Position numbers and translations under genes: made by a program. Positions 24,001 to 64,000 of a stretch of DNA of 64,000 nt are shown here, one piece after another. The DNA comes from Triplophysa rosa. Its lineage: Eukaryota; Chordata; Actinopteri; Cypriniformes; Nemacheilidae. The notes beneath the pieces are model-generated. The model was not told the DNA's origin. It saw only the letters and a list, made by a program, of their open reading frames with translations, and did no database searches. The stretch is taken from contig NC_079895.1 of assembly GCF_024868665.1 (NCBI RefSeq), positions 7,075,069 to 7,139,068 on the forward strand, in the 5' to 3' direction. The first letter of the stretch is position 1. Every line of letters starts with the position of its first letter.

Positions 24001-26059
24001 CACCACCGAAAGCTGCGACACATGGCTTGATTCCTCCTGTCCCAAAAGCTATCAGGATCAGACCAATCATTGACAGAACACTACGAGGGAACAAAAAAAG
24101 CTTTTATTTTACTGCCCAACTCTGACATAAACACTGTAAAACACTGCAATTGCCTCTCACACACAAACACAATGTCCACAAACCAAACCGCACATTCTCA
24201 CAACAGCATCCAAACTTACATATGAACAGTGCTGTTCCCCACATCGGGAATGGCTCCTACAGACTTGACCACATGACCGATCACATAAACTATAGACAGG
24301 TAGATGATGGTTCTGTGAATAAACACACGAAGAGAAACATGCTATCTTCAATAATAAAGTTGAATATATGTATTCATATAAATGACTGCAGAAAAGCCAA
24401 CAAGACTTACTTGAACTTTCCCAACCAGGAGTCTGCTATCAAAGCTCCCAGAAGTGGGGTAAAGTAACACAAGCCTGAGAAGGCATGGTACACCGCTGTG
24501 GACAGATTCTTGTCCCAGCCCAGGTAGTGGATGAAGTAAAGCGTGAGCACCGCTTTGTGAATAAATCGCATGACAATTAATATAAGGTATATCAGATTAC
24601 ACACATTTTCTTAATGTCGTTTTGCACCCTTGGAAGGGAACACCACTCAGAGTCGTTCTAGATAAAGACAAACAGCTCAATTAGGAGACAATTGCCATTC
24701 TCCTTCCAGAGTTCTCACTTCAAGGGCACTACCTTTCGGAGTGAACAGGGCATAGGGATGAAATTCAAATTTGCCCTTCATTTTCAGACTTTTCATTCTA
24801 TCCTTATCTTTAAAGTTGAACATTTGAGGTTTGACAGAACACATTCATAAATGCTTCATAAAGTAATAAAAATGTTATTTAAAACAGTAGGCTATGTCGT
24901 GTTTTACAACACAGAAATGTCAGGTTACATATTTTTTTATAGAGATTTTACTACCATGAATTGGTTATTTTCAGTGAATGGAATTTACATCATATTCCAA
25001 AGTACTACCATATGACTTGAACAAAAATATTGCAAAAGCAAACGAAAAAGTATTGCAATTTTATGTTTTTTTTATGCGATTACCTTTCATGCCATAGTAT
25101 GAGAATCTCTCGCAGAACTCATTGACCACAATGAAGGCGATGCTTACTGGATAGTTAGTCCCACATAATTTCTGTAGGTAAACAAAAAAAAGATTTGATA
25201 ACAAATAGGCATGTCAAAACCAAACTATACAGAACTAAATAGTTGCTTCATGTTTAATGATCATTATTCCAACCTTTATTTCATATAATCATCAGATTCC
25301 CTTTTTGTATTGCCAACAGGTGTCCCCTATTTTTGTGTAGTACATTTGTTGTTTTATTTTTGTGAAAGAACCCTCACCGGTGAGCGCTGTATTTTTCCCA
25401 GAGTCTCCTCATCCACATGTTTTTCTATAGCAGAAAAGCAGATTAAAGAACTCAACTGAAAATTTTAACAAATACATCTGTAATTCACATGCATATTACA
25501 TCTGTGAAACACAATGGGAAAAGCTGAAATCGAGTCAATGTTTTTAAGATGATCTGGATGTTTTATTTATTATAAACAACAATCAAATCCAAGTATCCTG
25601 GTTTTTTTTACCAAGGAATACAGTATTGCTATCTGACTACAAGTTTCCTAGTTTGGGAACATCTATACATTTACACACTCCCCAACAATCGCCAATGCAT
25701 GCAACTTTAGTTGCAACTTCTAGTTGCATGAAACATTGCACTAGAAATGATCGATTACGCTGCAGGAACAGCTTAATTTATCGCTTTTAAAGTTATGCTT
25801 TTTTGGGCAATGCCACCCTCAAATAGGTGACGAAAAAATAGTATTATGCGTAGCAAGGGTAACCCTTAGTGCAAAATGTTGCGACCTTTCCACAGTGAAA
25901 CATCCCACGGCACGAAAAACACAGACCAACGCCAACTTTGACAGGCAACGACTACAGCCATGTGTCAAATCATAGAAATGCACTAAAATAATTAGTAAGA
26001 TAGATAGGTTTTAAAAAAAAACCAAAACAACACTCTTGGTTACCCTTGTTCTTGCCCAT
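18056..26059 (-). CDS. slc15a2: Proton-coupled oligopeptide transporter PEPT2
   Basis: Twenty-three coding exons in transcript order: 26059-26044, 25424-25378, 25171-25084, 24552-24411, 24312-24220, 24080-23981, 23274-23184, 23083-23006, 22565-22483, 22372-22289, 22169-22080, 21728-21684, 21161-21126, 20676-20588, 20432-20351, 20261-20136, 19861-19697, 19588-19542, 19356-19249, 19142-19046, 18662-18528, 18445-18341 and 18256-18056. They join in frame to about 715 residues (human PEPT2 has 729). The protein moves di- and tripeptides with protons across the plasma membrane. Visible are the POT-family ExxER motif ([13 protein letters not shown], Glu39-Arg43), a conserved histidine in [11 protein letters not shown] (His73), [46 protein letters not shown] and [16 protein letters not shown]. 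The large extracellular loop (exons 16-20) reads [19 protein letters not shown], which favours PEPT2 over PEPT1. The acidic [10 protein letters not shown] tail is more PEPT1-like, so PEPT1 was considered. The stop is TAG at 18058-18056. The start gives MGKNKEKHVDEE. Confidence 0.93.
21955..22059. repeat. LINE/SINE-like 3' tail ending in ATTGA repeats
   Basis: The sequence GCTGCTTTGGAACAATG, then GCGCTATATAAATAAAATTG and four ATTGA repeats, is the usual 3' tail of a fish retroposon family. It sits in the slc15a2 intron immediately beside the exon at 22080. A related tail is at 46605-46665. Confidence 0.6.
23366..23650. mobile_element. TTAA-flanked palindromic MITE, copy 1 (slc15a2 intron)
   Basis: The left end is AGGGATAGTTCACCCAAAAA and the right end is the near-complement GCGAACTATCCT. 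Perfect TTAA duplications lie at 23362-23365 and 23651-23654. The interior has the family signature CTCACCCAC..GTATGACTTTCTTT and its inverted partner. Confidence 0.85.
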
Positions 26060-26560
26060 GTCTCCAATCGATCCTGAAGTGTCTCTGGACCCTCAACGTC
26101 TAGCGGATTCCTGCACCCGCGTCCAAGTCCGTCCCTCCACAGTGTGAAAACTCTCCCCATAACGGTGCTGTTATAGCAGTTTAACCCTGTTGGGTTAATG
26201 TTCTACACCTAGACAAAGATACGATATCTGCCAACCGAGTGGGTCGAGGTGCCACATTTACACCCAACGCATGTACTGTAAGAATATTTAAGGAATGGTG
26301 GCAAAGCTTGTAACTCAAGAAACTAAAAAAACAGACAATAAAGTGGGTTAAAGTTTAAAAGAAGTACACATCGATCTCTTTCCTTGGTTGGTACGTCAGG
26401 GGCATTTTAGGGGTACGCGCTGGTCTGCGAAATTTACTTGCAACATTGAATCGCGTCCAAACACACGAGCGGCAGAGAGTGATCGTCCGCGCAGGCGCAG
26501 TGGCGCCCCCTGCTGTTTCCGCAACAGGATTGCAAACGCATAAGGCGATAAGACTACTAA
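26060..26560 (-). promoter_or_regulatory. slc15a2: Probable slc15a2 promoter and 5' untranslated region
   Basis: Upstream of the start codon is moderately GC-rich sequence with a CpG cluster at 26440-26520. This includes a CGCGCAGGCGCAGTGGCG stretch resembling an NRF1-type site. There is no clear TATA box. The assignment is positional and weak. Confidence 0.35.
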
Positions 26561-27975
26561 AATAGTCCTGTTGTAAATAAAACAGCCAATAGCGTTACTC
26601 AAATTAAGTCGTTACTCAAAATCCACATATATGTACGGACACTTGCAAATGTGTGACTTTATAAATGAAATCAGAGAGTTTTGAGAACATAAGGCTCAGG
26701 TCACTTAGCCTACCAAATAGCCTCATAAAAGATAATATCTTGAAACCATCTTGACTTTTTACTTACTGAATACTCCTTGATCGGACTTGTTTAACCATAA
26801 GGATATAAGAATAATGCTACAGATTGTTTTTGATGTTTGTTGTTTTGTATTTCTCTTTAACTCGTGTCTGTCTTGAGAGTTGCCACTGTGTCTTTTTAAA
26901 TCTTTACATTCAAATAACTGGTTGAGATCTTGAGGCTGCAATGGCCATAGAATATTATTTAATCTTTTTTATCTGTTAGTGAGCCAATGTATAAAGGTTC
27001 GATTAATTACATCACGCAATTGGGAAATCTGAGTGGAATAACTCGTTGGCTTTAGTATTTGGTAGAAATATTGATTGCACTTTCAGTTATCCAATAGATG
27101 GCGCTGTCACAGAAATTTGAGCTCTTCTCATGAAATTGAATTGAATGATCACACTACCCAGTCGTTTGTGTATCTGGATGAGTCACTCTGTGTCATCTGT
27201 GTAGCTTTTGAATTACGGCGCTGAAACTCGGATTCCTTAAACTGTGTCCCTCGATGTTATTTTGTAAGCCTTCAATATGTGTTGTTTCAAACTTTTAGGG
27301 TCCTGTGTGGAAGACCCAATTTACAGTTGAGCAAACCCTACAAACAAACAAGCTATTTTAATCACACAGTAATATTTCAAAACATGTGAAAAGTCACTTA
27401 AACATATTACCACTACCATATTGGCAAATGCGGTAATATTTTAAAATCAATAAAAATATGATAATGCAGATGAATAAAACAAAGGATGTAAACCCACTTA
27501 TAACAATAAAGACCCTACAAACACACAGTTCTTTAAATCTAGTGTCCTGCATGGTGAACCACCCACCCATTCACATTACTTTTTCTAATAAAACCATTCC
27601 CAACTTTTAAAGGAAATTATATGCAAGTCACACCAATGACTATAGACATCATAATTAAACTTCAGAGGTACCAATAAACAAATACCTACAAACACTTTAA
27701 AAGGTAGACTCAAAAGATATAATAAAACGATCCCCTTATATGCAACAAAATAATGGAACTGAACTGATGTGATCCAACGTCCTAATGCAAACAGTCGTGA
27801 TGTGTGAGCCCTGTGTACTACATGACAACTAAAACAATTTGTTTAAACCAATCTAAAGAAATTTAGGCTACAACACAAGCAGTTTACAGTGTAAAGAGAC
27901 AAAGAGTATGAAACTACATTTTGGGAATTATGATCTCCAGAATTATTGTCTCTGGAGAGTTATGCTAGGAGAGGG

Positions 27976-28013
27976 GTGCGTGTGCGTGTGTGAGTGTGTG
28001 TGTGTGTGTGTGA
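27976..28013. repeat. GT microsatellite
   Basis: Impure GT dinucleotide run (GTGCGTGTGC then GTGTGTGT). Confidence 0.85.
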
Positions 28014-28830
28014 GGGGTATTTCCTCAATTCTACCACTAGAGTGCATCCTTTGATTTTTTATCGGTCTCCTTTTGTATATCACAGCAGATCCATAAGCCT
28101 AGGTATACACAAAGCTATTGACATTTTCAGTAAACAAACTCATTCTAACATCACAAAATCACCAACAATGTAGATAAGACTAGCAAATGGTCCAACAATG
28201 TAAACACTTACGCTTTAGTATGAGATGTGATGTTAGATTCACTCAATAATTTCTTGATTTGGCATATAAATAGATTGAGTAAAACTTTTTATTACACCTA
28301 GTAGATTTAATTCCATACAGTTAACTCAACGTCAAACCAAATGTTGGTCAAAGTAGAATTTTTTTTGCCATATATTCTTCGCCATATGTGAACTACTGTG
28401 GATACAAAAGCCTTTTCCTTTCTCTAATCTAGGCATTCCTCAGATTTGTTTAAACTTCTCTTGGATGCCGTTTAAAGAAAGATCCTCATTTCTTCTGACC
28501 CAACGCTTGTTTTTCAAAGCTCTTCCCCTCTTCACTGGCTCCACACAAGAGAAGCTTTTGCCCCCCAGAGATCCTGTTCAAGTACCGCAACTAAAAAATT
28601 GAGAGAAAGAAAACCCAATAAATGGCTTCCAAGATCCCAGCACACTAATGAACACACTTTCCCTTGTCAGTCGTGGATTAAGTCCAGGAGTGAGGAAGAG
28701 TTGGCTGTGGACTGATTGATATCAGATGGACTAGGTTAATAGCCATCTGGAACGCTGAGTGGAATCTGACAATCAGGAGATATGAAATTAAATGATCTAT
28801 TTGGCAGCTATAAATGTTAACGTTACAGTA

Positions 28831-29160
28831 AGGGATAGTTCACCCAAAAATGAAAATTCTTTCATCATTTACTCACCCTCAAGTTGTTCCAAACCTGTAT
28901 ACATTTCTCTGTTCTGCTGAACACAAAGGAAGATATTTGGAAGAATGTCAGTAACCAAACAGATCTCATCCTCCAGTTACTGCCATAGTAGGGAAAATAA
29001 ATACGATGGGAGTCAATGGGGATGAGATCTGTTTGGTTACTGACATTCTTCCAAATATCTTCCCTTGTGTTTAGCAGAACAAAGAAAATTATACAGGTTT
29101 GGAACAATCTGAGGGTGAGTAAATGATGAGAGAAATTTCATTTTTGGGTCCACTATCCCT
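28831..29160. mobile_element. Palindromic MITE, copy 2 (near-perfect)
   Basis: The ends AGGGATAGTTCACCCAAAAA and its near-complement frame an almost complete palindrome. The central arms around GTAACCAAACAGATCTCATC and their complement pair without mismatch over more than 35 bp. This makes it the best-preserved copy of the family here. The flanks (AGTA and TTAC) are not the usual TTAA. Confidence 0.85.
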
Positions 29161-31972
29161 TTACTCCTAAAAGCAATGCATTCTCTGTAAAAAAAAATAG
29201 TTCAACAATGTTTGGGGTCTTCATGATTGTATCACAGGTCCTTTTCAACAAAACAAATCTTAAGCATTTTATTTTTAGCTGCAGCGCAAGCAAGTATATA
29301 TATATATATACAGGTATATATATAAAAGAAATGATTATACATGAGACAGGCACTCTCTGTACTAGAACAAGATACTGGGTAGGCTACTGCACTGTTTCTG
29401 AAATACCTGTATTGTGTAGTCTGTTGAAAAACATGAGTTGTTTTGTTCCTTTTCAGTTTTTTTTCTGAACTGCTTCCTGTTTCCTGTCTCAGTTTTTTTT
29501 ATATGATACCTGTGAGATGCAGGTTGACCTTTACTCAGTCAGACTAAAACGGATGATTTCTGTGTATATCTGAGGACAACTTACCTCACACATCCAGTAA
29601 AATCACCATGGGACTAAAAACAGTTTGCATAAAGAATATGAATCTTGAAATTTATGAATAAATGAATTGAATATTGCATTGAAAGTATTTTAAATATTTT
29701 TAAATTCAACGTATTTCAAACCTCATATCTCGCTAGATTTATTGATCCAACAGAACTTTGTGATTTTGTTTACATTACCTTACTAAAAACAAATTGCAAG
29801 TATATATTTAAAAATAATAACTTGTATGCTAACTCTTAGTATTGAAAACAGATCTCCCTTGCCTGGTTCTTAGAGTCACAGATCAAAGTGAGGGTTCTCA
29901 TTGTGCTTTTCACTATAGTCACAATGTCGCCATTCATGCGTGGATGTCTTTTAAAGTGAAAAGCCTCTCATAACCCAAAGCATGTTGGGTAAAGAGAGGA
30001 GGATGCACCCTGACCTCGACCGAATCGCTTTCATCCAAACCATGTTACTCGTAATCATCCTTTGATGGGAAGTCTTACGTTCTCAAAGAAATACTGTCTG
30101 GAGTAAAGTCATATAATTTAATGTGATGACCTGCGGCAGGTCATAGGTCAAACTCAGACTTTAATACATTAAAGCAGCGTCAAAGCTTTTGGATTTTATG
30201 ATGTGACACAGTTGTCATACAGATGGAGCATTCTTAAATGTTTGACAGTAAAATACCGTGGCTATTTTTATTTATGTTCACAGCAATACTAAAACGAATC
30301 ATTTTTGTGATTATATTTACTTACATACACAGTGAAACATCAGATGTACAAACTACTTGGGTCAATTTTTATGGTACTTCTGAATTCATTTCATATATAG
30401 ACCCGGAATCATGGTTTTGGATCATATTCCCAGCACCATCGCTGGAAACATCAGAATGGTGCCTCATCAGCTGCTAGTCAACTTCACTTTCATGTTTTCC
30501 TCTTGTTCTTTGCACTTCTGAGATTTACCCCTGGAGCTATTTTCCCTCCATCATTTCTCTAAGAGAATAAAGAATTACAAGGCAAGAGAAATCATTTGGA
30601 TGTGGATCAAATGAATCCTCAACCAAATTTGCTGTAAGACTGGAATCGAATCATTTGCTCCCTTTACGCATCAGTTAATCCCCTGATGCTCTTCTTCAAA
30701 CTGCTTTATGCAGTCCCGGCGGTAATTCTCAAAGGCGATTCAGTCACTGTTAACCACCAAGTTACTTTAGAAAGACCTGAACATGCATGATATGCATTTT
30801 GATCATTTTCAAGCCAGACTTTGGTCTTAAGAATGGCACTTAATGTGCTTTTGACTACAAATGTAGTCTACAAATGATAAATGCCATCACAAAATTTGGT
30901 AAGTTACTACTTACCATCTCTTGCTAAAGAAATGGAATGTATTTTATCCCGTGAGTTTTTCCCACACACTGTAAATGATCAGAGGTCTATGAAACATCTG
31001 CCAAACATTGTTATGATTTTTTAAATAATAAAAAAGCTTTTTCAAAAGGATGTGCTTTAATGTGCCCTCCAGAAAGCAAACCAAGAGATAACACAAACAC
31101 AGCATTAAAACAGAATCAAGATGCTGTATTAAAATGTACAAAAGCTACACATATGCAGAAACCCAACCCCTCCTCTCCCTCCAAACATTCAGACCTTCAG
31201 AGAACGTTATCACTCCGTCCTTGGTGAGAATTTCTTGTAATGCTGGTAAATCAAAGGCAGAAGTCATTTTAGTATGCGCCTGTGCTTTATCACAAGCTTG
31301 AGGGTGATGAACCAGTTAATTGGGTTGTGATGTCCGTCCGCTGAGAGCACACAGTGTACTTGCATATTCCTTTAAAGATATCTCCAAGGGACGTGAGGGT
31401 TGACAGACCTCTTCAGAGTCAAGCTCACAGACGTAATGTCCTTCACCATCACATGGCCAGAATTACAGAGATCGGTAACTACCGAGTTGTTTTGAATCTG
31501 GTGCTATGGAAGAAATTGTCCATCACTCCTTGGAATGAGGCAGATTTTTTCCACCAGTTTCTTGTATATTTCGCTCGGAAGCAAGCAAAGCATCAGAGCA
31601 TTGTACACGTCATGAACAAAGCTTAAGCAGTTAATATGCATTACACACAATTTAAAGCATGAAAGATAGGGGATAACTATTAACAAAACTGAAAAGAACG
31701 CAGTAGAAATGTTCATAACTGTATTAGTATAGCTATATAGCAGATTACATAGCACTATATGAGTTTTAAAACTTATGTTCTTGTATGAGAGGCACTTAGT
31801 GAATTTCAGTGCACTGTTGAGAAAGACAGATTTACAGTTGTAGTAGCCTAATAACACTTAACCTGATGTACACGTTTATGTACTACAAACTTACAACATA
31901 TGGCTTTGTCACATAGATACATCCTCTGGAGGTCTTTGCCATACAGGTACAATCTAGTTGCATACACAAACA

Positions 31973-32244
31973 TAATGTTGGGTTATTTCAACCCAGCGTT
32001 GGGTCAAAAATGGACAAAACCAACTGTTGGGTTGTAAATTAACCTATGCTGGGTTGTTTCGACCCAAATGTTGGGGTGTTTTAACCCATTGTTGGGTCAA
32101 ATATACTTTTTACATATAACTAATATTACTTTAGTATATTAGTATAATATTAGATATATTTGTATATATAAATAATATTACTTTAACCCAACAATTGGGT
32201 TTGTCTATTTTTGACCCAACAATGGGTTGAAATAACCCAACATT
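31973..32244. mobile_element. GGGTTGTTTT-type inverted-repeat MITE
   Basis: The left end AATGTTGGGTTATTTCAACC pairs with TTGAAATAACCCAACATT at the right end. The interior repeats short GTTGGGT and ACCCAAC blocks in both directions. It is related in motif, though not in its ends, to the element at 46296-46516. It lies in the gli2 3' region. Confidence 0.75.
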
Positions 32245-32497
32245 TTTTTCATGTTTGTATTTCAATACAAACCTTGACAATGTTCTACAGAAAAAAATCG
32301 TTTTGCTAAAAAGTTTCACTGTTGTACTATAATGTATATCAGTGCCTTTGCTCATGAAACAAAAATGCATAACTTTTCTTCCCATTTGAGTAATGTCTTT
32401 AACATATTTATGCTTTGTATTTGTTCAATGTCTTTACATTTCAAGAACAGCATATAAAAAATTCACCCCTAATTTTTTTCAGGGTTTTATAAAATTC

Positions 32498-60601
<28,104 letters not shown>

Positions 60602-61013
60602 CTAGCAAAGACAACAAGAGAATAGATTTTAGCATTAGCGAATTATACGAAGACAAGCTGATTATCTCAGAGCCTGACATGTTTTTGTTTACATTCTTTT
60701 GCAATTACGGTGTAATCTTATAGATTACTGGACCATTAAATGACTTCTCCTGTGTTATCCAATATTGCATTGTTTTATGAAAAACATGTCCAGGTGTTTA
60801 ATAAAAATTTACAAAATGCAAAAATCAAAACAAGCCTTTACAGCTACATTATGGAATTGCGACCCATAGACGACTCTAGACGGTCACATTTGGGTAAGTT
60901 GTCCATTTCAAGCCTTCATAGTAATAAATACATAAGAGAAATACCTAATTTGACATATTCTTCTCGATGGTTTACATCAATATTTGAATGAACGACTCAT
61001 CCTTCATCATCAT

Positions 61014-61289
61014 TAGGGCAGTTGTGGCCTAATGGTTAGAGAGTCGGACTCGTGACCAGAAGGTTGCCGGTTCGATTCCCAGGGCCGGCGGGTAACAACT
61101 GAGGTGCCCTTGAGCAAGGCACCTTAGCCCTACTTGCTCCCCGGGCGCTGCAGTGATAGCTGCCCACTGCTCCGGGTGTACGTGTGTTCACTACTCTCTG
61201 GATGGGTTAAATGCAGAGGTCACATTTCGTTGCCTTGTACTTGTACATGTGCAATGACAATAAATTGAATCTAAATCTAAAAAAAAAAA
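61014..61289 (+). mobile_element. tRNA-derived SINE
   Basis: The head has A-box-like GTGGCCTAATGGTTAGAGAG and B-box GGTTCGATTCC, 5' to 3' on the plus strand, as in tRNA-derived polymerase III promoters. The body has GCCCTTGAGCAAGGCACC. The 3' end is AATAAATTGAATCTAAATCT followed by an A run. It differs from the SINE at 51100. Confidence 0.88.
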
Positions 61290-62507
61290 TCTAAATCATT
61301 CTCCAACAAATCAAAGCACTTATCAGGTGTTTTTTTAATTCAGGTTCAAATAAGGTAACATGGAACAGCAAGTTGAGGTCAAAAGCTATTATTTACCGGC
61401 CAGGTTCAGGCCCCAACGTCTGTCGCAGACACCTACTGTAAAACTGGTCACATTCTTTATTTCAGGACTCTCAACAGGAGACACGTTTCTTCTCTCTTTA
61501 CACCCGAGGTGCTAAACAAGTCGAGACACTGTAGTACATGACTACTTGTAACGTCTGGGTGGGATGTGTTTCAAACTGACACACGAGCCTCCAAGTGTCG
61601 TGATGAGACGTTTAAAACTTCCCACCCGTTTCTCTGTTGCTGTTTGAAGATGCTGATGTGTAAAACAAGATGATGGGGCAAGAGTTCACAGATAGCCCAC
61701 AGGTCATGGTGAGGACATAAATGTGTCACGACTTGTCAGGTATCTACGTCGCCTGCGCACCGGTCCAAACACCAGGAGGCAATTCTAACTCACTGTCTGA
61801 AAGTAGAGCTCTTTGAAGAGATGATTATGTATGGTTCTAACACTACCTTGCTCAAGTACCTGTTAGCGTTTTGAACACCTGGACCAGAGGAAGTTCAGAA
61901 CCTGTCCTTACAGATCGGTCATGAGCTCTGCAGTTGAGTCCAAGAGAACCCCTTAAATGGGGTGTCCTGAATGCTTAAATGTCAGATGGTTTTAAATAAA
62001 GCAGACCCATAGCTTCATTTATTTCTCTTTACAGGAACAGGAAATGACCATGATTATAAATCAGAGTCAGCATTTCACACGGGGGTGTTCTTAGGTTGTA
62101 GGGAGGGATGGTAGATTCTCTAGCTGCACATTAATTGTCTAAAAGAAAATTAAACTGTACTTAATGAAGAACAGACTTAACTCAAATGAAAGGAGGCTGT
62201 TTCTTTGATGGAAGTATTATTTAGATTTGTTTAACACCTGAATGAAAAGGTTTATAGCTTAAAGTTCCTCCCATTTAGAATTGTTTAAAAACTTTACGAA
62301 AAAATTTATGACAGAAAATGAACAAGAAATAGTTACAATTTTACACTATTTTTAGGCATTTTAAAGCTGCAATTCATACATTTGTTGGTTAAAAATAAAG
62401 GTTTAAACAAAAGAAAAAAAGAAAAACAGTTATTGCGCAAGAACATAAAAAACAGTGTAAGCTTATTATAATAATTCATACCGGTAACTTATAAGAAGAA
62501 ATCATCA

Positions 62508-62688
62508 TCTTGGAATTATAAGGTTCTATCTGCACTTCAAGCAGTTTTGAGATATTGAGCTTTTTGAAGTTTTTGCATTCCATTTGACAATTTGCATGAA
62601 GTACAATGTAAATAAGCTGTTACAGAATATGAATATGTGAATAACTAAATTTTGAAAAATGTCAGACAGAACCTTATAATTCCAATGT
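62508..62688. repeat. Inverted-repeat element with TTGGAATTATAAGGTTCT arms
   Basis: CTTGGAATTATAAGGTTCTA at the left and AGAACCTTATAATTCCAATG at the right pair over about 25 bp with one mismatch, around 130 bp of AT-rich sequence. Possibly a MITE. Confidence 0.65.
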
Positions 62689-63206
62689 GATGAATTATCA
62701 GTTTGACATCATTTGAGTTCAACAAATGTAAAGAAAGCAAATTTTAAGTGAAACAATGTAAACTGCAATTTTATGTTTCAAACAGAGATGCCGATAGAGA
62801 GGCAAAAGAAAGATATCAGTTTAACTAAAGTACCACTACAAAAAAATATGTCAACAAAATACTTTTTTAAATTTTTTTAATGAATGTTCAAAATCCATAT
62901 TCATTTTATGAATAAATTGTATGCTGAAAATAAAATTTGTAATAAAACAAGTTTTAATAAAGTGTTTTATACATAATATGCACTATAGTACATTTAGCTT
63001 GTTCTACATTTTCCGTGTTTAAAAATTCTTTATTCAGAGGGGATATTTCAGAGGCAAAACAAAATTTCCCCATGTTTTACTCACCCTCAAGGCATCCTGG
63101 CTGAATATGACTTTCTTCTTGAAGAATAATGCAGTCGGAGTTATAATACCACGCATCATTTTACTTCCAAGTGGTAGAATGTGAGTGAATGGGGGGCAAT
63201 TTTCGG

Positions 63207-64000
63207 AAGCTCCAAAAAGTGCATCCATCGATCAAAGAACGCCTCGATGGGCTATGACAACTGCACCACCACGGTAGTAATGTGCCATGACGGTGGTGAA
63301 CTGCCACCGGCAGTAGTGCATGTCACTGTGACAAATATAAGTGTAGTAAAAATGACAGTTGCAATAAGGATTGCTATTTGTAGCATTTCAGTTGTGGATG
63401 GTTTTATTTACAAGATTTGACATTAACACAGAAATTAATAGCATACGTTTCCGTTGGTGCGTTCGAGCACGGCAAAACCCAGGTTATTCTGCGGGTTCTG
63501 CAATGGATCTTGTTGTGAAATAAACAGATACATACATGTGTCGGAGCGTGCGCAGGTTTTGCCGTGGTTGTGGAGAGACATCTATTCATTTGCGCTCTGA
63601 GCACATCTTCTGAACGCGCATTTAGTGCATCTGTACACATCTTAATCTGGACAATGTCAACATGTTAGTTTACCCATCAACGAGTAGAAACTTCATTTGT
63701 TTTTCCGGCAAATGAAGGTGACCAAAGCTCCCGCACAGCGGAGACGGCATCCTGTTGGATCAAAATGATAAATGCCACGTTCGTCACCGGAACTTACCTG
63801 CGTCATTTGCAGGGAAAACAAGCCTCAGGTTCACGTGAAGCGGGGGGATAACAGAAGATAGACATTAACGTTAATAGCACTGTCAATATGGATGTTTCTC
63901 TTAAATAAACGCATCGATTCGCTTCAGGAGACTTTTGTTAAGACCACGGAGTCACGTCGAGCAGTTCTTTGATCGATGGATGCACTTTTTGGAGCTTCAA
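63207..64000. mobile_element. Inverted-repeat element cut by the window end
   Basis: GAAGCTCCAAAAAGTGCATC and following bases near 63207-63236 recur inverted at the extreme right edge (63968-64000), so the element continues past 64000. Sequence to its left, GCATCCTGGCTGAATATGAC and TTTACTCACCCTCAAGG, resembles another fish MITE. A pair of inverted CACGGCAAAACC blocks lies at 63470 and 63555. Confidence 0.55.

Larger units (their letters stand above)
26561..32497. other. Intergenic region between slc15a2 and gli2
   Basis: About 6 kb between the slc15a2 start and the gli2 stop, including the gli2 3' untranslated region towards 32497. It holds a GT microsatellite near 27976-28013, a MITE at 28831-29160, an AT run at 29296-29326 and a GGGTT-type MITE at 31973-32244. 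No protein-coding exon was recognised. Confidence 0.6.
60602..64000 (-). other. gli2 upstream intron DNA
   Basis: No further gli2 exon was recognised. The stretch carries a SINE (61014-61289), an inverted-repeat element (62508-62688) and the start of a longer inverted-repeat element (63207-64000). The region 61370-62060 has no repeat I can name. Confidence 0.55.

Noticed and set aside
18056..26059. Assignment of the peptide transporter as slc15a1 (PEPT1)
   Set aside because: The C-terminal [10 protein letters not shown] tail and LQAGWL look PEPT1-like. However, the N-terminus ([19 protein letters not shown]), the loop exons ([19 protein letters not shown]-like SEPIKSYE) and [19 protein letters not shown] fit PEPT2 better, as does the neighbourhood.
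61014..61100. A functional tRNA gene
   Set aside because: The A- and B-box-like head is followed by a long SINE body and A-rich tail, and the cloverleaf is imperfect.

Overview
This window is ordinary vertebrate nuclear DNA from a teleost fish, most likely a cyprinid-type (cypriniform) species. The evidence is spliced genes with GT-AG introns, very dense short DNA transposons, an L2-type LINE, tRNA-derived SINEs, and proteins that align best, from memory, with fish and mammalian orthologues. I saw no prokaryotic operon, CRISPR array, rRNA or tRNA gene, and I did not find a clearly new biological system. The interesting points are one damaged or polymorphic gene end and several datable nested transposon insertions.

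Layout. (1) 739-10135, minus strand: the first two coding exons of slc49a4 (dirc2), a lysosomal membrane transporter. Its 9-kb intron 1 is filled with mobile DNA: a hAT element nested in another hAT, a fold-back element rich in GTCACGTGAC sites, and a broken L2 LINE. The rest of the gene lies left of the window. (2) 10136-10910: a short head-to-head promoter region. (3) 10911-16893, plus strand: hspbap1, a JmjC-domain protein, in 7 coding exons. An in-frame TAG in the last exon cuts off a still recognisable C-terminal tail. (4) 18056-26059, minus strand: slc15a2 (PEPT2), a proton-coupled oligopeptide transporter. It is complete, with 23 coding exons joined in frame to about 715 residues. (5) 26060-32497: intergenic DNA and repeats. 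(6) 32498-60601, minus strand: gli2 (probably gli2a), the Hedgehog-pathway transcription factor. Eleven 3'-most coding exons give 1357 residues, including the Sufu-binding motif, all five zinc fingers, the PKA-site cluster and the C-terminal activation region. The 5' exons lie beyond 64000. (7) 60602-64000: gli2 intron or upstream DNA with repeats.

The genes do not form a functional pathway. slc49a4 and hspbap1 are also head to head in human 3q21, where SLC15A2 lies nearby, whereas human GLI2 is on 2q14. The window therefore shows a fish-specific junction of two human synteny blocks. About eleven copies of one palindromic TTAA-flanked MITE family, and many other inverted-repeat elements, fill the introns. 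Where flanking duplications can be read, the order of insertion can be worked out.

Exon borders were set by hand from splice consensus, reading frame and remembered family sequences. They may be off by a base or two in places, and no alignment or database search was run.
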